From contig NZ_CP040825.1 in the NCBI RefSeq assembly GCF_006228185.1, positions 248,001 through 312,000 of the forward strand: a DNA stretch of 64,000 nt, written 5' to 3'. The translations under genes were made by a program, and so were the position numbers. Origin of the DNA: Mycoplasma nasistruthionis. GTDB lineage: Bacteria > Bacillota_I > Bacilli_A > Mycoplasmatales > Metamycoplasmataceae. The notes under the pieces were generated by a model that was given only the letters and a program-made list of their open reading frames with translations, did no database searches and was not told the origin of the DNA. Of the stretch, positions 9,738 to 22,600 are shown one piece after another; within the stretch, counting starts at the first letter, position 1; each line of letters starts with the position of its first letter.

Positions 9738-12700
9738 TTATTTTTTCTTAGCTTTGTATAAGATTAAACCGAATCCTAGAGTTAGTAACACTCCTGCTGA
9801 AACTATTAAAGCAATTCATCAGTTATTGCTTCTAGCTCCATATTTGTCATTGATTTCTTTTGTAATACTTTCAATTGCAGCAACTTGTTTAGAATTTACT
9901 TCTTGTGGAGAAGTTAATTCTTGTGTAACTTTGTCTAGATATTGTTTTTGAACAGCAGCTGGAACATTGTTTTTAGCAATTGCTTCATCTAATTTTTGTA
10001 GTTCTAAAATTAGATTTGTTAAGTGTCTAATTTTAGCCACTTTTTCATTTGCATCTGCTGTTGTTGCTGATTGGTTTTCAATAGCAGCAATTTGAGATTT
10101 TAGATTATCAATATCTTTTTTAAGTGCTACTAATGGTTGATTGTATTTAGCTACTTTAGCAGCTGATACAGCTTTTTCTAATTCAACAACTTTTGTTTGT
10201 AAGTCAGCAAAAGTTGTTGCTGATTTTAATTCTGCTTTTTGAGCATCAGTTAAATCTTTTGCTAAAGTTTCTACGTTTTTAGCAAACATTTCTAGAGCTG
10301 ATAATTCTTCTAAATCAGCAGCTTGTGCCATTTGAGCTTTAATTAGATCTTTAGTTGCTTTATCAACTCCACCTAAAGCATCTACAATAGCATTTTTAGA
10401 ATTTAATACTGATTGTCCTGATAGAGCAGCTTTAGCATCTTTGTAAGCTTGTAAAGCAGTTGCTAAAGTATCAGCGTTTTGTGCTTCAGATGCTTGTTTT
10501 AATGCTTCTTTAGCAGCGTCAAATGCTTGTTTTTGTTCTTCAGTAGCAAATTTGTATGCTGGAGTTGATGCAAAATCAGCATCAGCTTCTAATAAGTCTT
10601 TAGCTTCTTTTTGATCAGCTAAAACTTTTGCATATTTATCAAATGCTTCTTTTCTAGCTTCTTCAGTTGTAGCATTGTTTAATAATTCAGCTAATTTTGT
10701 TTGATTATCTTCATTTAATTCATTAAAATCAACTTCTTTGCTTTGTAGATATTCTGCACCTTTGTATCCATTTTCACCTGTTAATTTAGCAACTAATGAA
10801 TTAGGTAATAATGAATATGGTTTGTAATCATCTGATTTAGCAGCTGTTAAAGCTTCTTGAACTTTAGCTGAATCTTCAGCAGCTTCAACATCAGCAATAG
10901 CTTTTAATTTAGCAACTTCAGATAGTGAATCTAAACCTTTGATTTCAGCAATAGCAGCATCTTTTTCTTTGGCTAATGCAATTTTTGCATCTGTATCAGA
11001 ATCTGCATAATTTTCAGTTGATAAACTAGCAATGATTGCTTGTTTTTGAGCTTCTGATAGATTTGCTAAATCATTAATTTCTTTAGCTTTATCTTGTAGT
11101 TTTGTAGCTTTGTCAACTACTGGTGTTAAAGCCTCTTGATTTTCAGCGGCTAAAATTTGATCAGCAAGTGCTTTCTTTTGTTCTTCTGTTAAAGCTGATT
11201 CATTTAATTTTGTTAATGCTTCATCTTTTTCTTAGCTAATTCAACAGCTGTATTGTTGTTTTCTTCATTAGCTCTATTTTCAAATAATGAATTGATTAAT
11301 TTATCTTTTTCTTCTTGAGGTAATGAGTTTAATGCTTTAACTTCACCAATTTTTTCATTAACTTTTGTTAATGCATCCATTTTAGCTTGATTATCTTCTG
11401 TTGTAGATAATTCAGCAATAGCAGTTTGTTTTTGTTCTTCTGATAAGTTGTCTAAAGCTTTAATTGCTTTAATGTCATCATTTAGTTTTGTAGCATCTTG
11501 AATAGTTTTTGTATTAGCATCAGCATCTGTTGAATCTAATAAAGTTTTTAGAATTTCATCTTTTTTATCTTGTGGTAAATCTGTTAATGCATCAATGTTT
11601 TCTTTATTTGTTTTAAATTTTTCAGCATTAGCAAACGCATTTAAAGCAGCTTGTGTATCAGTTGCAGCTTCTACAGCTTCTTTTAATTTATTTGCTTGTT
11701 CTTCTGTTAGACCCATTGCATCAATTTCAGCTTTTTTAGCAGCTTTAACTTCTGCTAAAACAACTGCTGGTTGGATGTTGTCTAAAGCTGTTTTTAATTG
11801 TTCTGTAGCAGCCTTTAATTCTTCTAATGAAGGTTTTTGAGCGTTTGCTTCTTCTGATCCAGCAGCTGTTGATTTTTCTTCTGCATTAGCTAAAGCGTCG
11901 TCAAATTGTTGTTTTTTAGATGCATTGTTATAGTCAGTTGCGTTTGAAGCTTTGTAATCGTTGGCTTGTTTTTTAACTTCATTTAATTTATTTAAAGCAT
12001 CTTGGTAGTTTGCTTCTGTTTCTAATGCAATTACAGAGGCAACTGTTTTTGCATCATTGATTTTTTGCTTAAATTCATTAACTTGTTCTTCTGTTAAATT
12101 TGGATAATTTTCAGCTTTGTTATCGAATTTAGCTAAAACTGTATTTTTAGCTTCTTGCAAGATTTTTTCTTCAGCAGTAATTGCTTCATCAAGTTTTGGG
12201 CCTCATGTTGAAAATTTACCTTTATCAAAAACTTCGAAAAATAAGTTATTTCCTTGACCTGATTCATTACCTGCAGCTTTTGTGTTTCATAAGTGGTTAG
12301 GGAAGTTCATATTTACTGCTGTTTTTCCATAACTCATATATCTTAATATATCAGCAGCAACAGTGTCTACTTTTGCTTTATTAGCTTCATCAAGGTTTTT
12401 GTACTTGTTTGATTCTCTGTAATTTAAAACTAAATCAAAAACCGAATCATTTTCTTGTAGGTTTTCTGGTTTAACAGTAAAGTTATCAACAAATTTCTTA
12501 AGTATATCTTTGTAGGTTTCGATACCTGTTTTAATATTTTCAAATCTATTTGTTGCACCAAAATTAGTTTCATTATAGAAGAAATATGGAGAAGATAATG
12601 ACCCTAAGAAAGTCATAACTCATTGACCTGCTCCTCTAATATGTGCGCCATATTCTAGTCCTGCTTGTTTAGAAGTTGTTAGTAAATCTCAGTTAAAAGC

Positions 12701-13369
12701 TTTAATTTTGTCAACTTCTGTTTTTGCACTACCTAAAAGTTCATTTGGTTTGTTTGGTTTATTATGAACGTGTGCTTGTTGTAATTTTTCATTGAACTTT
12801 GTTATATATTCGTCCATTTTCGTTTTTAAAATATCTTCGCTTACAGCTTCTGTGGCATTAGCATAAAAATATTTAGTAAACATTTCTTTTGAAACCGGTG
12901 CTAAATCATCTCAGAATCTATCACCTCTTGTAGTGTTGTTGTTATCAGTATCAAAATAGAAAGTTACATTTGATAAATTACCAATGTCTCTTCCTCCGTT
13001 AGTTGCTGTTAATCCTGTAATGTTTTTTCAATTAGGATCACCAAATGAGTTTGATAGTAAAATATCATATCATTTAACCATCATTTGGAACATTGTGTCC
13101 ATTTCTTCTTTGATAGGTTTCAATGCTTCTTCAGTATCAGCGGCTGCATTTATTTTAGTTGTTAGGCTTGCGACTTGGTCATTTCTTAGACCACCTAGAA
13201 CATCATATGAATAATTGAACTTTTTAGTTTCTAAGTATTGCTTTAATGAATCCTTAGTTAAAGTTTCTGAATTACTTTGTGCTTCAGTTTCAGCAGAAAT
13301 TGCAAACATTGCGACAGTTGGTGCAATTGCTGATAAACCACTAAGTAAAAGTAATTTATTCCTTTTCAT
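9738..13369 (-). CDS. GA-module surface protein 1 (one apparent frameshift)
   Basis: N-terminal membrane/signal helix (MKRNKLLLLSGLSAIAPTVA), then a ~400-aa head domain shared with the genes at 24012 and 13661 (landmarks YSYDVLGGLRNDQ, GDPNW, MNFPNHLWNT), then GA-module-like three-helix repeats (L..L...QK..), a C-terminal coiled segment closely matching the end of the 755-aa paralogue, and a final TM helix with a KAKKK tail. Such proteins sit on the cell surface; GA modules in other bacteria bind albumin, which is only suggestive here. The frame breaks at 11226-11230, where five A's (coding strand) should be six. With one A restored the gene gives 1210 aa. Since rpsF, dnaE and gapA show the same defect, I read this as a sequence error. 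Confidence 0.85.
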
Positions 13370-13400
13370 AATTAAATTTTCCTTAAATATGTATATTAAA

Positions 13401-13428
13401 AATCTTTACTCCGGCAAGAGCAAAGATT
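13401..13428 (-). promoter_or_regulatory. Attenuator-like hairpin in the leader of GA-module gene 1
   Basis: An 11-bp stem (AATCTTTGCTC / GAGTAAAGATT, one G-U pair) with a 6-nt loop and TTTTT after it lies between a TATAAT (13480-13475, minus) and the start codon. It has the form of an intrinsic terminator inside the 5' leader. Confidence 0.55.
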
Positions 13429-13474
13429 CACTCTAATTTATAATCGTAAACCCCATTTGAAAAGGGTTAAATCT

Positions 13475-13480
13475 ATTATA
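13475..13480 (-). promoter_or_regulatory. -10 box of GA-module gene 1
   Basis: TATAAT on the minus strand about 105 bases before the start codon, giving a leader of roughly 98 nt that contains the attenuator-like hairpin. The gene has the Shine-Dalgarno sequence AAGGAAAA. Confidence 0.5.
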
Positions 13481-13572
13481 ACAGCATTTTTTAATTAATT
13501 TAGTGGTGTAAATTTTTATATTTTCAGTCTTTTAATCCTTAAATTCAGGTGTAAAAATTTTAAACCTTAATG

Positions 13573-13594
13573 AATATGAAAATTATTTCATATT
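13573..13594. repeat. Perfect inverted repeat between GA-module genes 1 and 2
   Basis: AATATGAAA-ATTA-TTTCATATT, nine-base arms and a four-base loop, upstream of the gene 1 promoter. No T-run follows on either side, so it is not an obvious terminator. Confidence 0.6.
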
Positions 13595-13631
13595 AGTTTC
13601 ATTTTAATCCTCTTTTAATGCTAGTATGAAA

Positions 13632-13657
13632 AAATAACCAGCTAAAGCTGGTTATTT
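13632..13657 (-). terminator. Terminator after the giant GA-module gene
   Basis: Stem AAATAACCAGC / GCTGGTTATTT with a TAAA loop, followed by TTTTTT on the minus strand, just beyond the stop codon at 13661. Confidence 0.85.
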
Positions 13658-13660
13658 ATA

Positions 13661-16600
13661 TTATTTTAGTTTTTTAAAGATAAATACTATTGCACCAACA
13701 ATAAATGTAAACAATGAAGTAAGCAGTAAAGCTAATCATAGATATACTTTTACTTTTTCTGTGTTTTCTTTTAGCATTTGTGCTTTTGCTTCTCTATCTT
13801 TTTGTCAGTTAACTTCTTTAGTTAAATCTTCAATTACTTTGTTTTGAATTTCAGGAGTTGTTGATGCTTTAATATCATCAATCAATTGACTTAATTGTGT
13901 TTCATCTAATTCTTTTAGGTTTAATTTACTTGGTTGTAGTTTGTTTAAATAATCAGCAATTGCTACATCAGTATCTGAACCTGAAAGTTTGTCTAAAATT
14001 GTATTTGGCACGTTTGGATAAGTTTTTTCAACTAAATCTGTTTTTAGACCTGAATTATCAACAAAATCATTAATGTCATTGTCTGATTTTTTGGTTACAA
14101 TGTCATCTAATAATTGATCTTTGATTTCTCTTGGTAGAGGTTTAGACTCAATTAAATCATTTTGATTTACATAATTTTCTAGAAGTTTTAATAATTCTTT
14201 GTTTGCATCAATGTCTGAAGAAATTCTGTCATATAACTCTTGTTTAATTCTATCTGGTAAATTAGATTCCTTAATAGCGTTTTCAGTTTCTAAAACACTG
14301 CTTAATTGTTGTTGAACTGAATTTAGATCATTAGAACTATTAGCTGATGAAGCTAAATCTCTTAGCTCCTTAATTAATTCTGGCTTAATGTTTTTGCCAA
14401 CTAATGAATTATCAATTTGTTGAATTAAATCATGTTTAGCTTTTGCCAATTCCATGATTGTATCTTGATTGTTTAAATCACTATAGCTATCTAATAGTTG
14501 ATTTTCAGTATTGTTTTTATCAACTGTATTTAACTGTGTGTTGGTTAAATCATTTAGGTTGTCAATTGTTTTGTTTAATTTTTCAACTTGATTTACTAAG
14601 TCTTGTAATTTAGGCGCATTTTCAGGAGAAATTTTTGCCAATAATGCTTGTTTGGCATTATCTGATAAATTAGTTTGATCATTAATTTGTTTAGTTAATT
14701 TATCTCTAACAAATTTAATAACTGCATCAGATTGTAATTTAGCAAATTGTTCTTTTAATTTATTAATGTGATCTGTGTAAACAGATTTTTCTTTAGTTGG
14801 ATTAGCATCTAATTCAGCTTGTGCTAATGGCATTAATCTAGTTAATTCTTGTTTAGCTGCTGGGTCAGCATTTTCATAATCTAATGGGTTGTCTTGAATA
14901 AACTGATTAATTTCATCCATTAAATTCTGTAGTTTAACTTTTTCATTTTCAGCTTCAAGCAATTTAGCAAATTCTTGAACTTGAGTTAAGTTTTCAGAAG
15001 CTAATAATTTAGCTTTTAATTCTGCTTTTTTGTCATCAGAAACAATTGATTCAGTTAATTTATCTAACTGTTGATCAATTGCTTGAACTAGTTGTTCAAT
15101 ACCAGCGTTGTTAATTAAGTTAGTTGATACTCTGTCAAAGAAGTATTGCTTTTTGTCATCTGGTAATTTTGAATCATTGATGATATTTGAAGTTTGATTA
15201 ATTGCTAGTGCATCTGATTGAATTTTTTCAATTTCTGGATTAACTGATGTTGCAGTTAAAGTTGATGCTTTTAGTTGGTTTTTAACATTTTCTGGAATGT
15301 TTGTGTAAGAGTTTATTAAGTCTATTGTTGCATTTTTGTTATTAGCTAAAGTTACAATTGACTGTTGATTATTTGGATCTTCAAAGGCATCAAGCAATGC
15401 TTTTTCAATATTCTTTTCAACTTCGTCATTAATGTTAGGCAAGTCGTTAACAAACTTAATTTTTTCACCAATTGTTCTAATTTTAGCTTGTTGTTCAATT
15501 AAATCTTCTAAACTTGGAGCATTCGGTTCTGAAACTTTGTCTTTCAGAGCATTTTTAACATCATCTTTAAAGTTAGAATTTTCTAAGTCATTTTGGTATG
15601 AATTTCTTACATATTCAGTAACTTTACTACGTTCTACACCTGCAAAAGCTTCTGTTAGTGCATCTTTTGCATCTTTTAGTTGCTGAGTTGTTAAAGTTGA
15701 TGTTGCATTAACCGCATCTTTAGCTGCTTGAAGTACTTGTGCTAGTTTTTCTTTTGCTTTTGGATCAGCTGCGTCATAAACTAGTTTTTCAGCTTCTGGA
15801 TAAGCTTCAACTAAGTCAATTAGCTCTTGTAATAATACTTTTTCATTTTCAGCTTTTAATCTATCTGCAAATTCATCAACTTTTTGTTTAGTATCAAGTG
15901 ATAATAGTTCGTCTTTTAATGCTTCTTTTTGTTGATCAGAAACTAATGAAGTGTTAATGTTTTGATATTGTTCTTCAACAGCATCTACAAGTTCTTTAAG
16001 TGTGTTATTAGGTTCATTGTTACCTTGAACTTTATCCAAGAAAGCTTGACGCTTATCGGCTGGAATGGTGGTACTATTAATCGAATTTGCTGTATCTTTA
16101 GCATTTTCTAGATTTGGTTTAACATTGTTATTTAAATCATCAATCGATGACGCTTGTTGAACTTGTTGTAATAATTGATCTTTAGCACTTTGTGGTAATA
16201 ATGTTTGAGAGTTAATTTGTTGATTTAAATCGTTTTTAGCACGTGCTAGAGCTAAGATTTGAGCTTGTTTATCTAAATCATCATAGTTTGCTATTAAATC
16301 AGACTTAAATGCTTCTTTTTGAGCATCTGTTAAATGATTTAAAACATCAATTTGATTAATATTATCAACTGTTGAATTTAATTGGCTTATATCGTTGACT
16401 AGATTATCTAAATTGTCTTCTGTTGGTTGATCAATATTGCTTGCAAGTTGTTGTTTTTGAGCTTCTGTTAAGTTTGTTAAATCATTAATTTGGTTATTTA
16501 ACTTATCGTTTAAATATTGAGCTGTAGCTTGCGGTTGAACTTGAGCAAATGCATTATTTAAATCATCTTTTAAAGTATTTAAATAATCAGCATTTGGTAA

Positions 16601-19600
16601 TGGATCTTTTTCAATTTCACCATTAGCAATAGCTAAAGAAGCTTTTAGATTATTAATAGCTTCAGGGTTAGCATATTGATATGCATTAGGGTTTTGTACT
16701 TGATAATTTTCAATTTGTTTAATTAAATCTTGAATTTCTTGTTTTTGTAATTCTGAAGCTAATTTATCTTTAACTGCTTGAATATCATCTGAATTATTTG
16801 CATCAAATAATTCAGATGACAACTTATCTTTCACTTCTTGACTCAAGCTTGTTTGATTAATTTGATCAATTAATGGGTTAATTTGGTTAATTAAGTCACT
16901 TAATGTTTCGTTTTGATCTTTATCGTTTGAAATTTTGTCATAGAAACGTTGTTTTTTATCAAATGGAATATTTGAATCTTTAATTAATGAACCAGCATTG
17001 TTTGCTGAAAGTGCTTTGTCAAGAATATCGTGGATTTGTTCTTGGTTATTAGCATTTTCAATATCATTAACAAAGTTTTGTAAAACATTTGCCGGAACAT
17101 TATTAGCATCATACGACTTAACAGTAGCAACTGCTTGGTCTTTTGCATTAGCTAATTCAATAACTGCCATTGGATCAGCATTATTTAAATGTGCATTAAT
17201 TAAATCATTTGTAGCGTTTGCTTTAGCTGTGTTAGATAAATTGTTTAGTCCATGAATTCGGCTATTTTCTTGATTAATTTGATCATTAATTTGGCTTTTA
17301 GCTAATATATCTTCTAATGTTGGGGAGTTGTTTTGATTTAACTGATCTTTTAATGTTTTTTTATTGTTATCACTTAAGTTGTTAAAACTATCTACTTGAT
17401 TTTGTTTTTGATTTCTAACATGTTCAGTTACAACATCTCTTTGAACTTGTTTAAAGGCTTCTTTTAGATTGTTTATTTGTTCTAAAATTGCATCTTTTGA
17501 AGGTAGATTGTTTTCAGGAGTTGTATTCAGTGCTTGTGTAATTGCGTTGTTTAAGTCAGTTTTAGCTTGATTTGATGCATTATCATAAACTAATGCTTGA
17601 TCAGTTTTATAAGCTTCAATTTCTTGAATTAATTTATCTAAATCTTTCTTAGCATTATCTGAATCTAATTTAGCTTTAAAAGCTTCAACAGCATCAGGTG
17701 TATTTAACCCTTCAATTTGATTTTGATAATCATCCTTGTTTAAGTTTGGTCAGTTTGAATCTGCTAATTGTTTTAACAACTCGTTTTGAGCTTTTGCTGT
17801 TTCAACTAAATTGTTTTGATTATCTGGATTATTGTAATTATCTAACAGTGCTTGTTTTGCTTTATTTTTAGCTTCTTGTGATAATTGGTCTAGTGCATCA
17901 ATTCGATCTGCTTTAGTTTTTAACTGTTGCATTTTTTCAAATTCAGTATTTACTTTATCAACACTATCAAGCGCAGGGTCTTGAATTTTACCAATCAATT
18001 CATTGATTTGTTGTTCAGTTAAAGTAGGAGCATAAGTTTGAAGTTCAGCTACTTTACGTTCTTTTAACTCACGTAAAACTTTTTCAGCTGAAACATTTGA
18101 AAGCGCTGTATTTAAGGCTGTTATTCTGTTTTGTAATTCATCTTTCCCAACTGAAGCTCCTTGATTAATTGCTTCTTGCGCTTTGTTTAAAGCATCTTCT
18201 AAAGCATCTCTATCAGCTTGTTGAGCATTTGCTATGACATTTGGATTGTCGTTTTTGTATTTGTCAACTTCTGCTTTTTTAGCAATTAATTCATTTAATT
18301 TATTTGTGTCAGCTAAAGTTGTTTCTAATTCATTTGCTTTATTTAAAGTATCTAAACTTTGAATTTGTGCTTTATATTGATCTTTTTGTAAAAATGGATA
18401 TAAATTATCGTCAAAGCTTTGTAACAGTTGATTTTGTTTCTTAGCAAGTTCTAGTTGATTATCAATTGCTGTTGAATCATTAATATTTTCAATGAACTTA
18501 TTGATTGAACTATTCTGAGTATCACTGTCAATTTGTGATAAGCTTCTAACTTCATTTGCTTTTTCTTTTAAGGCTTTGATACTATTGAATACGTTTTGTA
18601 AATCCGCAACTTTTGTAATATTAGCATCATCAATTAATGCATTTAATTTGGCAATTTGATTGTCATCAAATTCTGGTTTAAATGTTGCGATTTCTTGTTT
18701 ATATTTATCACGTAAATGACTTAATACTGCTGGTTCTTGAACGTTTGGTAATTTTTGTGCTAATTTTGCTTTTAAATCACTATATCTATCAGAATCAGCT
18801 AAATCTGTTGCTGCTAAAGCATCTTTTGCTTCTTTTAATGCATTGTCAAATTCTGTTTTCAAATCAGGATTTGCTAATGAATAAACCAAGTTGTTGTCAG
18901 CAATTTCTTTCTCAACTTGTTTTACATACTTATCTAATTCAGATTGTTTGTTTAACTTGTCTAATTTAGCTTTTTCAGCTACTAATTCATCATTTGAAGG
19001 AAGTTGTTCAATTTCATTTTTGAAATTATCTTTTTCTAAATTAGGATAATTTGTTTCAAAATCTCTTAGTAAAGCATGTTTATCTTTGGCTAATTGAACT
19101 TCTTTGTCAATGACATCATTGTTATCAGAATTTGCTACTAATTTATCAATTGCTGCTTGAATAGTGTTTTCTGATAATTGGTCGTTTAATGCTTTTAATT
19201 CTTCTGCTTTTTCTTTAACTTTTAGCGCTTTATTATAAGCATCAATAATGTTATCAACTGAATCAAGAGCAGGATCATTTATTTTTGCCACTAAATCTCT
19301 AATATTATTTGGGGCTAAAACATCGTCGAATAATTCAACTTGTTTAGTTAATTTATCACGTAGTTTTGCTAAATAATTGTCTTTTGAAACTGCATCTAAA
19401 GCATTTTGAAGTGAATTAATTTGATTTTCAAATTCATTTGCACCAGCTGTGTGAGTTTGTGCAATAGCGTTTTTAGCATTATTAATTGCTTGTTGTAAAT
19501 TGTTTTTACCTTCTAAGTCTGCTTTATCTAAGTCTGATGAATGATTATTTAAATAATTTTGTGCTTTGTCAACTAATTTTTGTAATTCATTTAATTTGTT

Positions 19601-22600
19601 TTGATTTACTAATTCAGTTACAAAGTCATCTAAATCATTTTGATTTTCAACAGTTTCTAGTCTTGATTGATAATCTGCCACATCTAAGTTAGGGTATTTA
19701 GTTTTTTGTTTTAAATCTTTTAAAACATTGTTTTTAGCATTTGCTAAATCTAAATCTTGTTGTTGAGCATTTTGATCACCAAGGTGAGTAATTAATTTAT
19801 CAATTGTTTTGTTTTTAGCATCATCTGATAAATCGCTTAGATTTCTAGCTGTATTTGCATTGTCTTTTATTGCTTTGATTTGTTCAAATAAGTCTTTAAC
19901 ACCTGCAACTGTATTTACTGAATTATCATTAATTTTAGCTTTTAAAGTATTAATTTGATCAGCTGTAAAAGGTGGGTTAAATGTATCAATTTCTTTACTA
20001 AATTTATCTTTTAAGTATTCTAGAACTTTAGCTTTACTTAATTGTTCTAAGGCTTGGTTTAGTTCATTTTCAAGTCTTTCATATTCAGCTTTATCTTTTA
20101 AATCACTTGCATTTAAAGCGTCTTTAACTGCTTGTAATTTAGCATCAAAATCCGCTCTTTTAGCTGGATCTGCTGAATTGTAAAGCTCTTGATTGTTAAC
20201 CACAAATTCTTCAGCTTTATCTTTTGCTTTAGTTAATTTAGCTTTAGCATTTTCTTTTTCAAGATTTGTTTTAACTACTTCAAGTGCTGAATTATCAACT
20301 GCGTTTTCTATTTCAGATCTTTTTGCATCTTTATTTAAGTCTGGATAGGTTGTGTTAAAGTCTGTTAAAACTTGATTTTTAGCTGATGCTAATGTTGCAA
20401 TTTCATTTAATTTGTCATCACTTGCATAATTGTCAACTAAAGCATCCTTAGCAGCTAGAATAGCTGTTTGAGACAATTCATTTAAATTATTTAACTCAGC
20501 AGCTTTTTCTTTGACTTTTTTAGCTTTTTCAAATTCTGCTTTTACAGCATCATAATCACTTGGAGTATTGATTTTAGCCTGCAGTGCACTGATGTTTTTA
20601 GAACTTAATTCATTAGTGTAAGTTGCAACTTCGTTGTTTAATTTTTCTTTTAATTTTGCTACCAAATGAGCATCATTTAACTCATTAATTTTGTTATCTA
20701 ATGAAGTAATAAAGTTATTAAATGAATCTGCTCCTGCTGCTTGACCTTTGGCAACTTCTGCTTTTGCTTGATCGATTAAAGTTTGCAATGCATTTTTACC
20801 ATCAGTGTCAACTTCATTAAATTTATCTAATCTATCAGCTAAATGTTTTTCAGCTTGCTTGATTTTTTCTTCTAAATCTTTTAATTTGTTTTGATTAGCC
20901 AATTCAACTTCTAAAGTTTCTAATTCAGAAACTGAAGTTGCATTATTGATTCTGTCTTCATAAGCTGATTTTTCTAAATTAGGATATTTAACTTTAGCTT
21001 GTAAATCGCCTAATACTTGGTCTTTTTTCTTGGCTAAGGCTAAATCTGTAATTTCAGCTACTGAATTATCATAAGCATCTACTAATTTTTGAATTTCTTT
21101 AACTTTTTGATCTTCAGATAAATTCGTTAAAGCTTTGATTTCTTTTGCTTTATTAACTAATTCATCAATTTTAGTTTTTGTTGCTTTAACGTCTGCCGTA
21201 GTTGCGTTTGTATCAGTTAATTTTTGTTTTAATGCATCAATTTGAGTTTGATTTAAAGTTGCATTTTGCCCATCTAATTCAGTTTTGTAGTTATCTTTTA
21301 ATTGGTTTGCAACTACTGGATCTGAAACATTTGGTAAAGAAGTTTCTAGAGCTGATTTTAAACTGTTAAATTCATCAACTGATTTTAAATCCGCAGCGTC
21401 AACAGCAGCTTGAGCATTAGCAATTGCTTCATCAAAGACTCTTTTTTGTTCTTCAGTTGCTTCATTATAAACATCCATATTTTGTTGTTTATAATTTTTA
21501 GCTTCATTTAACTTGTCTAATAATGCTTTTTTAGCAACTTCTTTAGCTAGTTTTTGTCTAAATGCATCAAACCCTGAATTATTTGTCATATTTGATAATT
21601 CAGTATTTAAAGCATTTCTTTGTTCGGGTGTTAAATCAGCTGAATTTAATTCCTGTCATAAACTATCAACTTGAGGCATAAATGCTGTTATGGCATCATT
21701 ATTAGTGTTATCTTTGTTAATTCTATTTTTGTAAGTATCAACAAATTCGGCAGGAACATTTGTAGCTGCTTGAATAGCGTTTCCAGCTGCTTTCATTTTG
21801 TCTAAAACTAATTTATGTGTTTCAAAATCAGCAGTTCTGTCAGTTCTTAAAATGTCAGTAACAACACTATTAATTTGAGTTTCTGGAACGTTCGTAACTG
21901 CTTTTCCTTCAACAGCTGCATCATTTTGCCTAACTGCTAAGTTATAAGCATTGGTTCTAGCTCTGTCATCTCTTAATTTTGTTACTAAAAATGCATTAGT
22001 TGTATCTTTAGCAGTTTGATCAAAGCCTGGGAAATTATCTACTTGATCTATTTTTGTTTTTAAATCTTTAAATGATTCAACATATGCTTTATAGTCGTTT
22101 CAGTTTCCAATCGAATCATTTCTCAATCTATTTCTTAAATCATTTTTTGCAGCATCTGTTAAAGCTAAATTATCAACATCAGGTAGTAAAAATTGACGTT
22201 GATATGCAATCGTTGCAGGTTCTTTAACTTTGTTGAACTCAACTTCAAGTCTGTTAATCATTTGTGTATAGTCATATACACGTTTTATCGGCATTTCATT
22301 AAATAAATTATTAGCTTCTGGTAAGATTGCATCTAGCGCTGCTTTTCCGGCAGGATCTGCGTTTTGATAAACTTCAGTTTGTTTAAAGTTAGTAGCTTCA
22401 TCAATTCTTATTTTTAACTTTTGTCTTTCATTTAAATTACGTAATCTGGCTTCATAAGCTCTAACATCAGTTAATAAAGGCAAGTCTCTAATAGCATTAC
22501 CTTCTTCTGTTTTTAAATGACCGATATATTGATAGTCTCTACCGATTTTTTTGATTAAATTTTCTTTTTCGTTATTGGTATCTGTGTTCGTTTCTCAAGC

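Noticed and set aside
9738-13369. GA-module gene 1 as a phase-variable or dead gene because of its frameshift
   Set aside because: The same one-A loss before G occurs in rpsF, dnaE and gapA, so a sequencing or assembly error explains all four better. The run is too short to be a typical slippage site.
18682-19692. Leu-rich plus-strand reading frames inside the giant GA gene
   Set aside because: They are shadows of the repetitive coding strand, with no ribosome sites and overlapping a clear 3373-aa frame.
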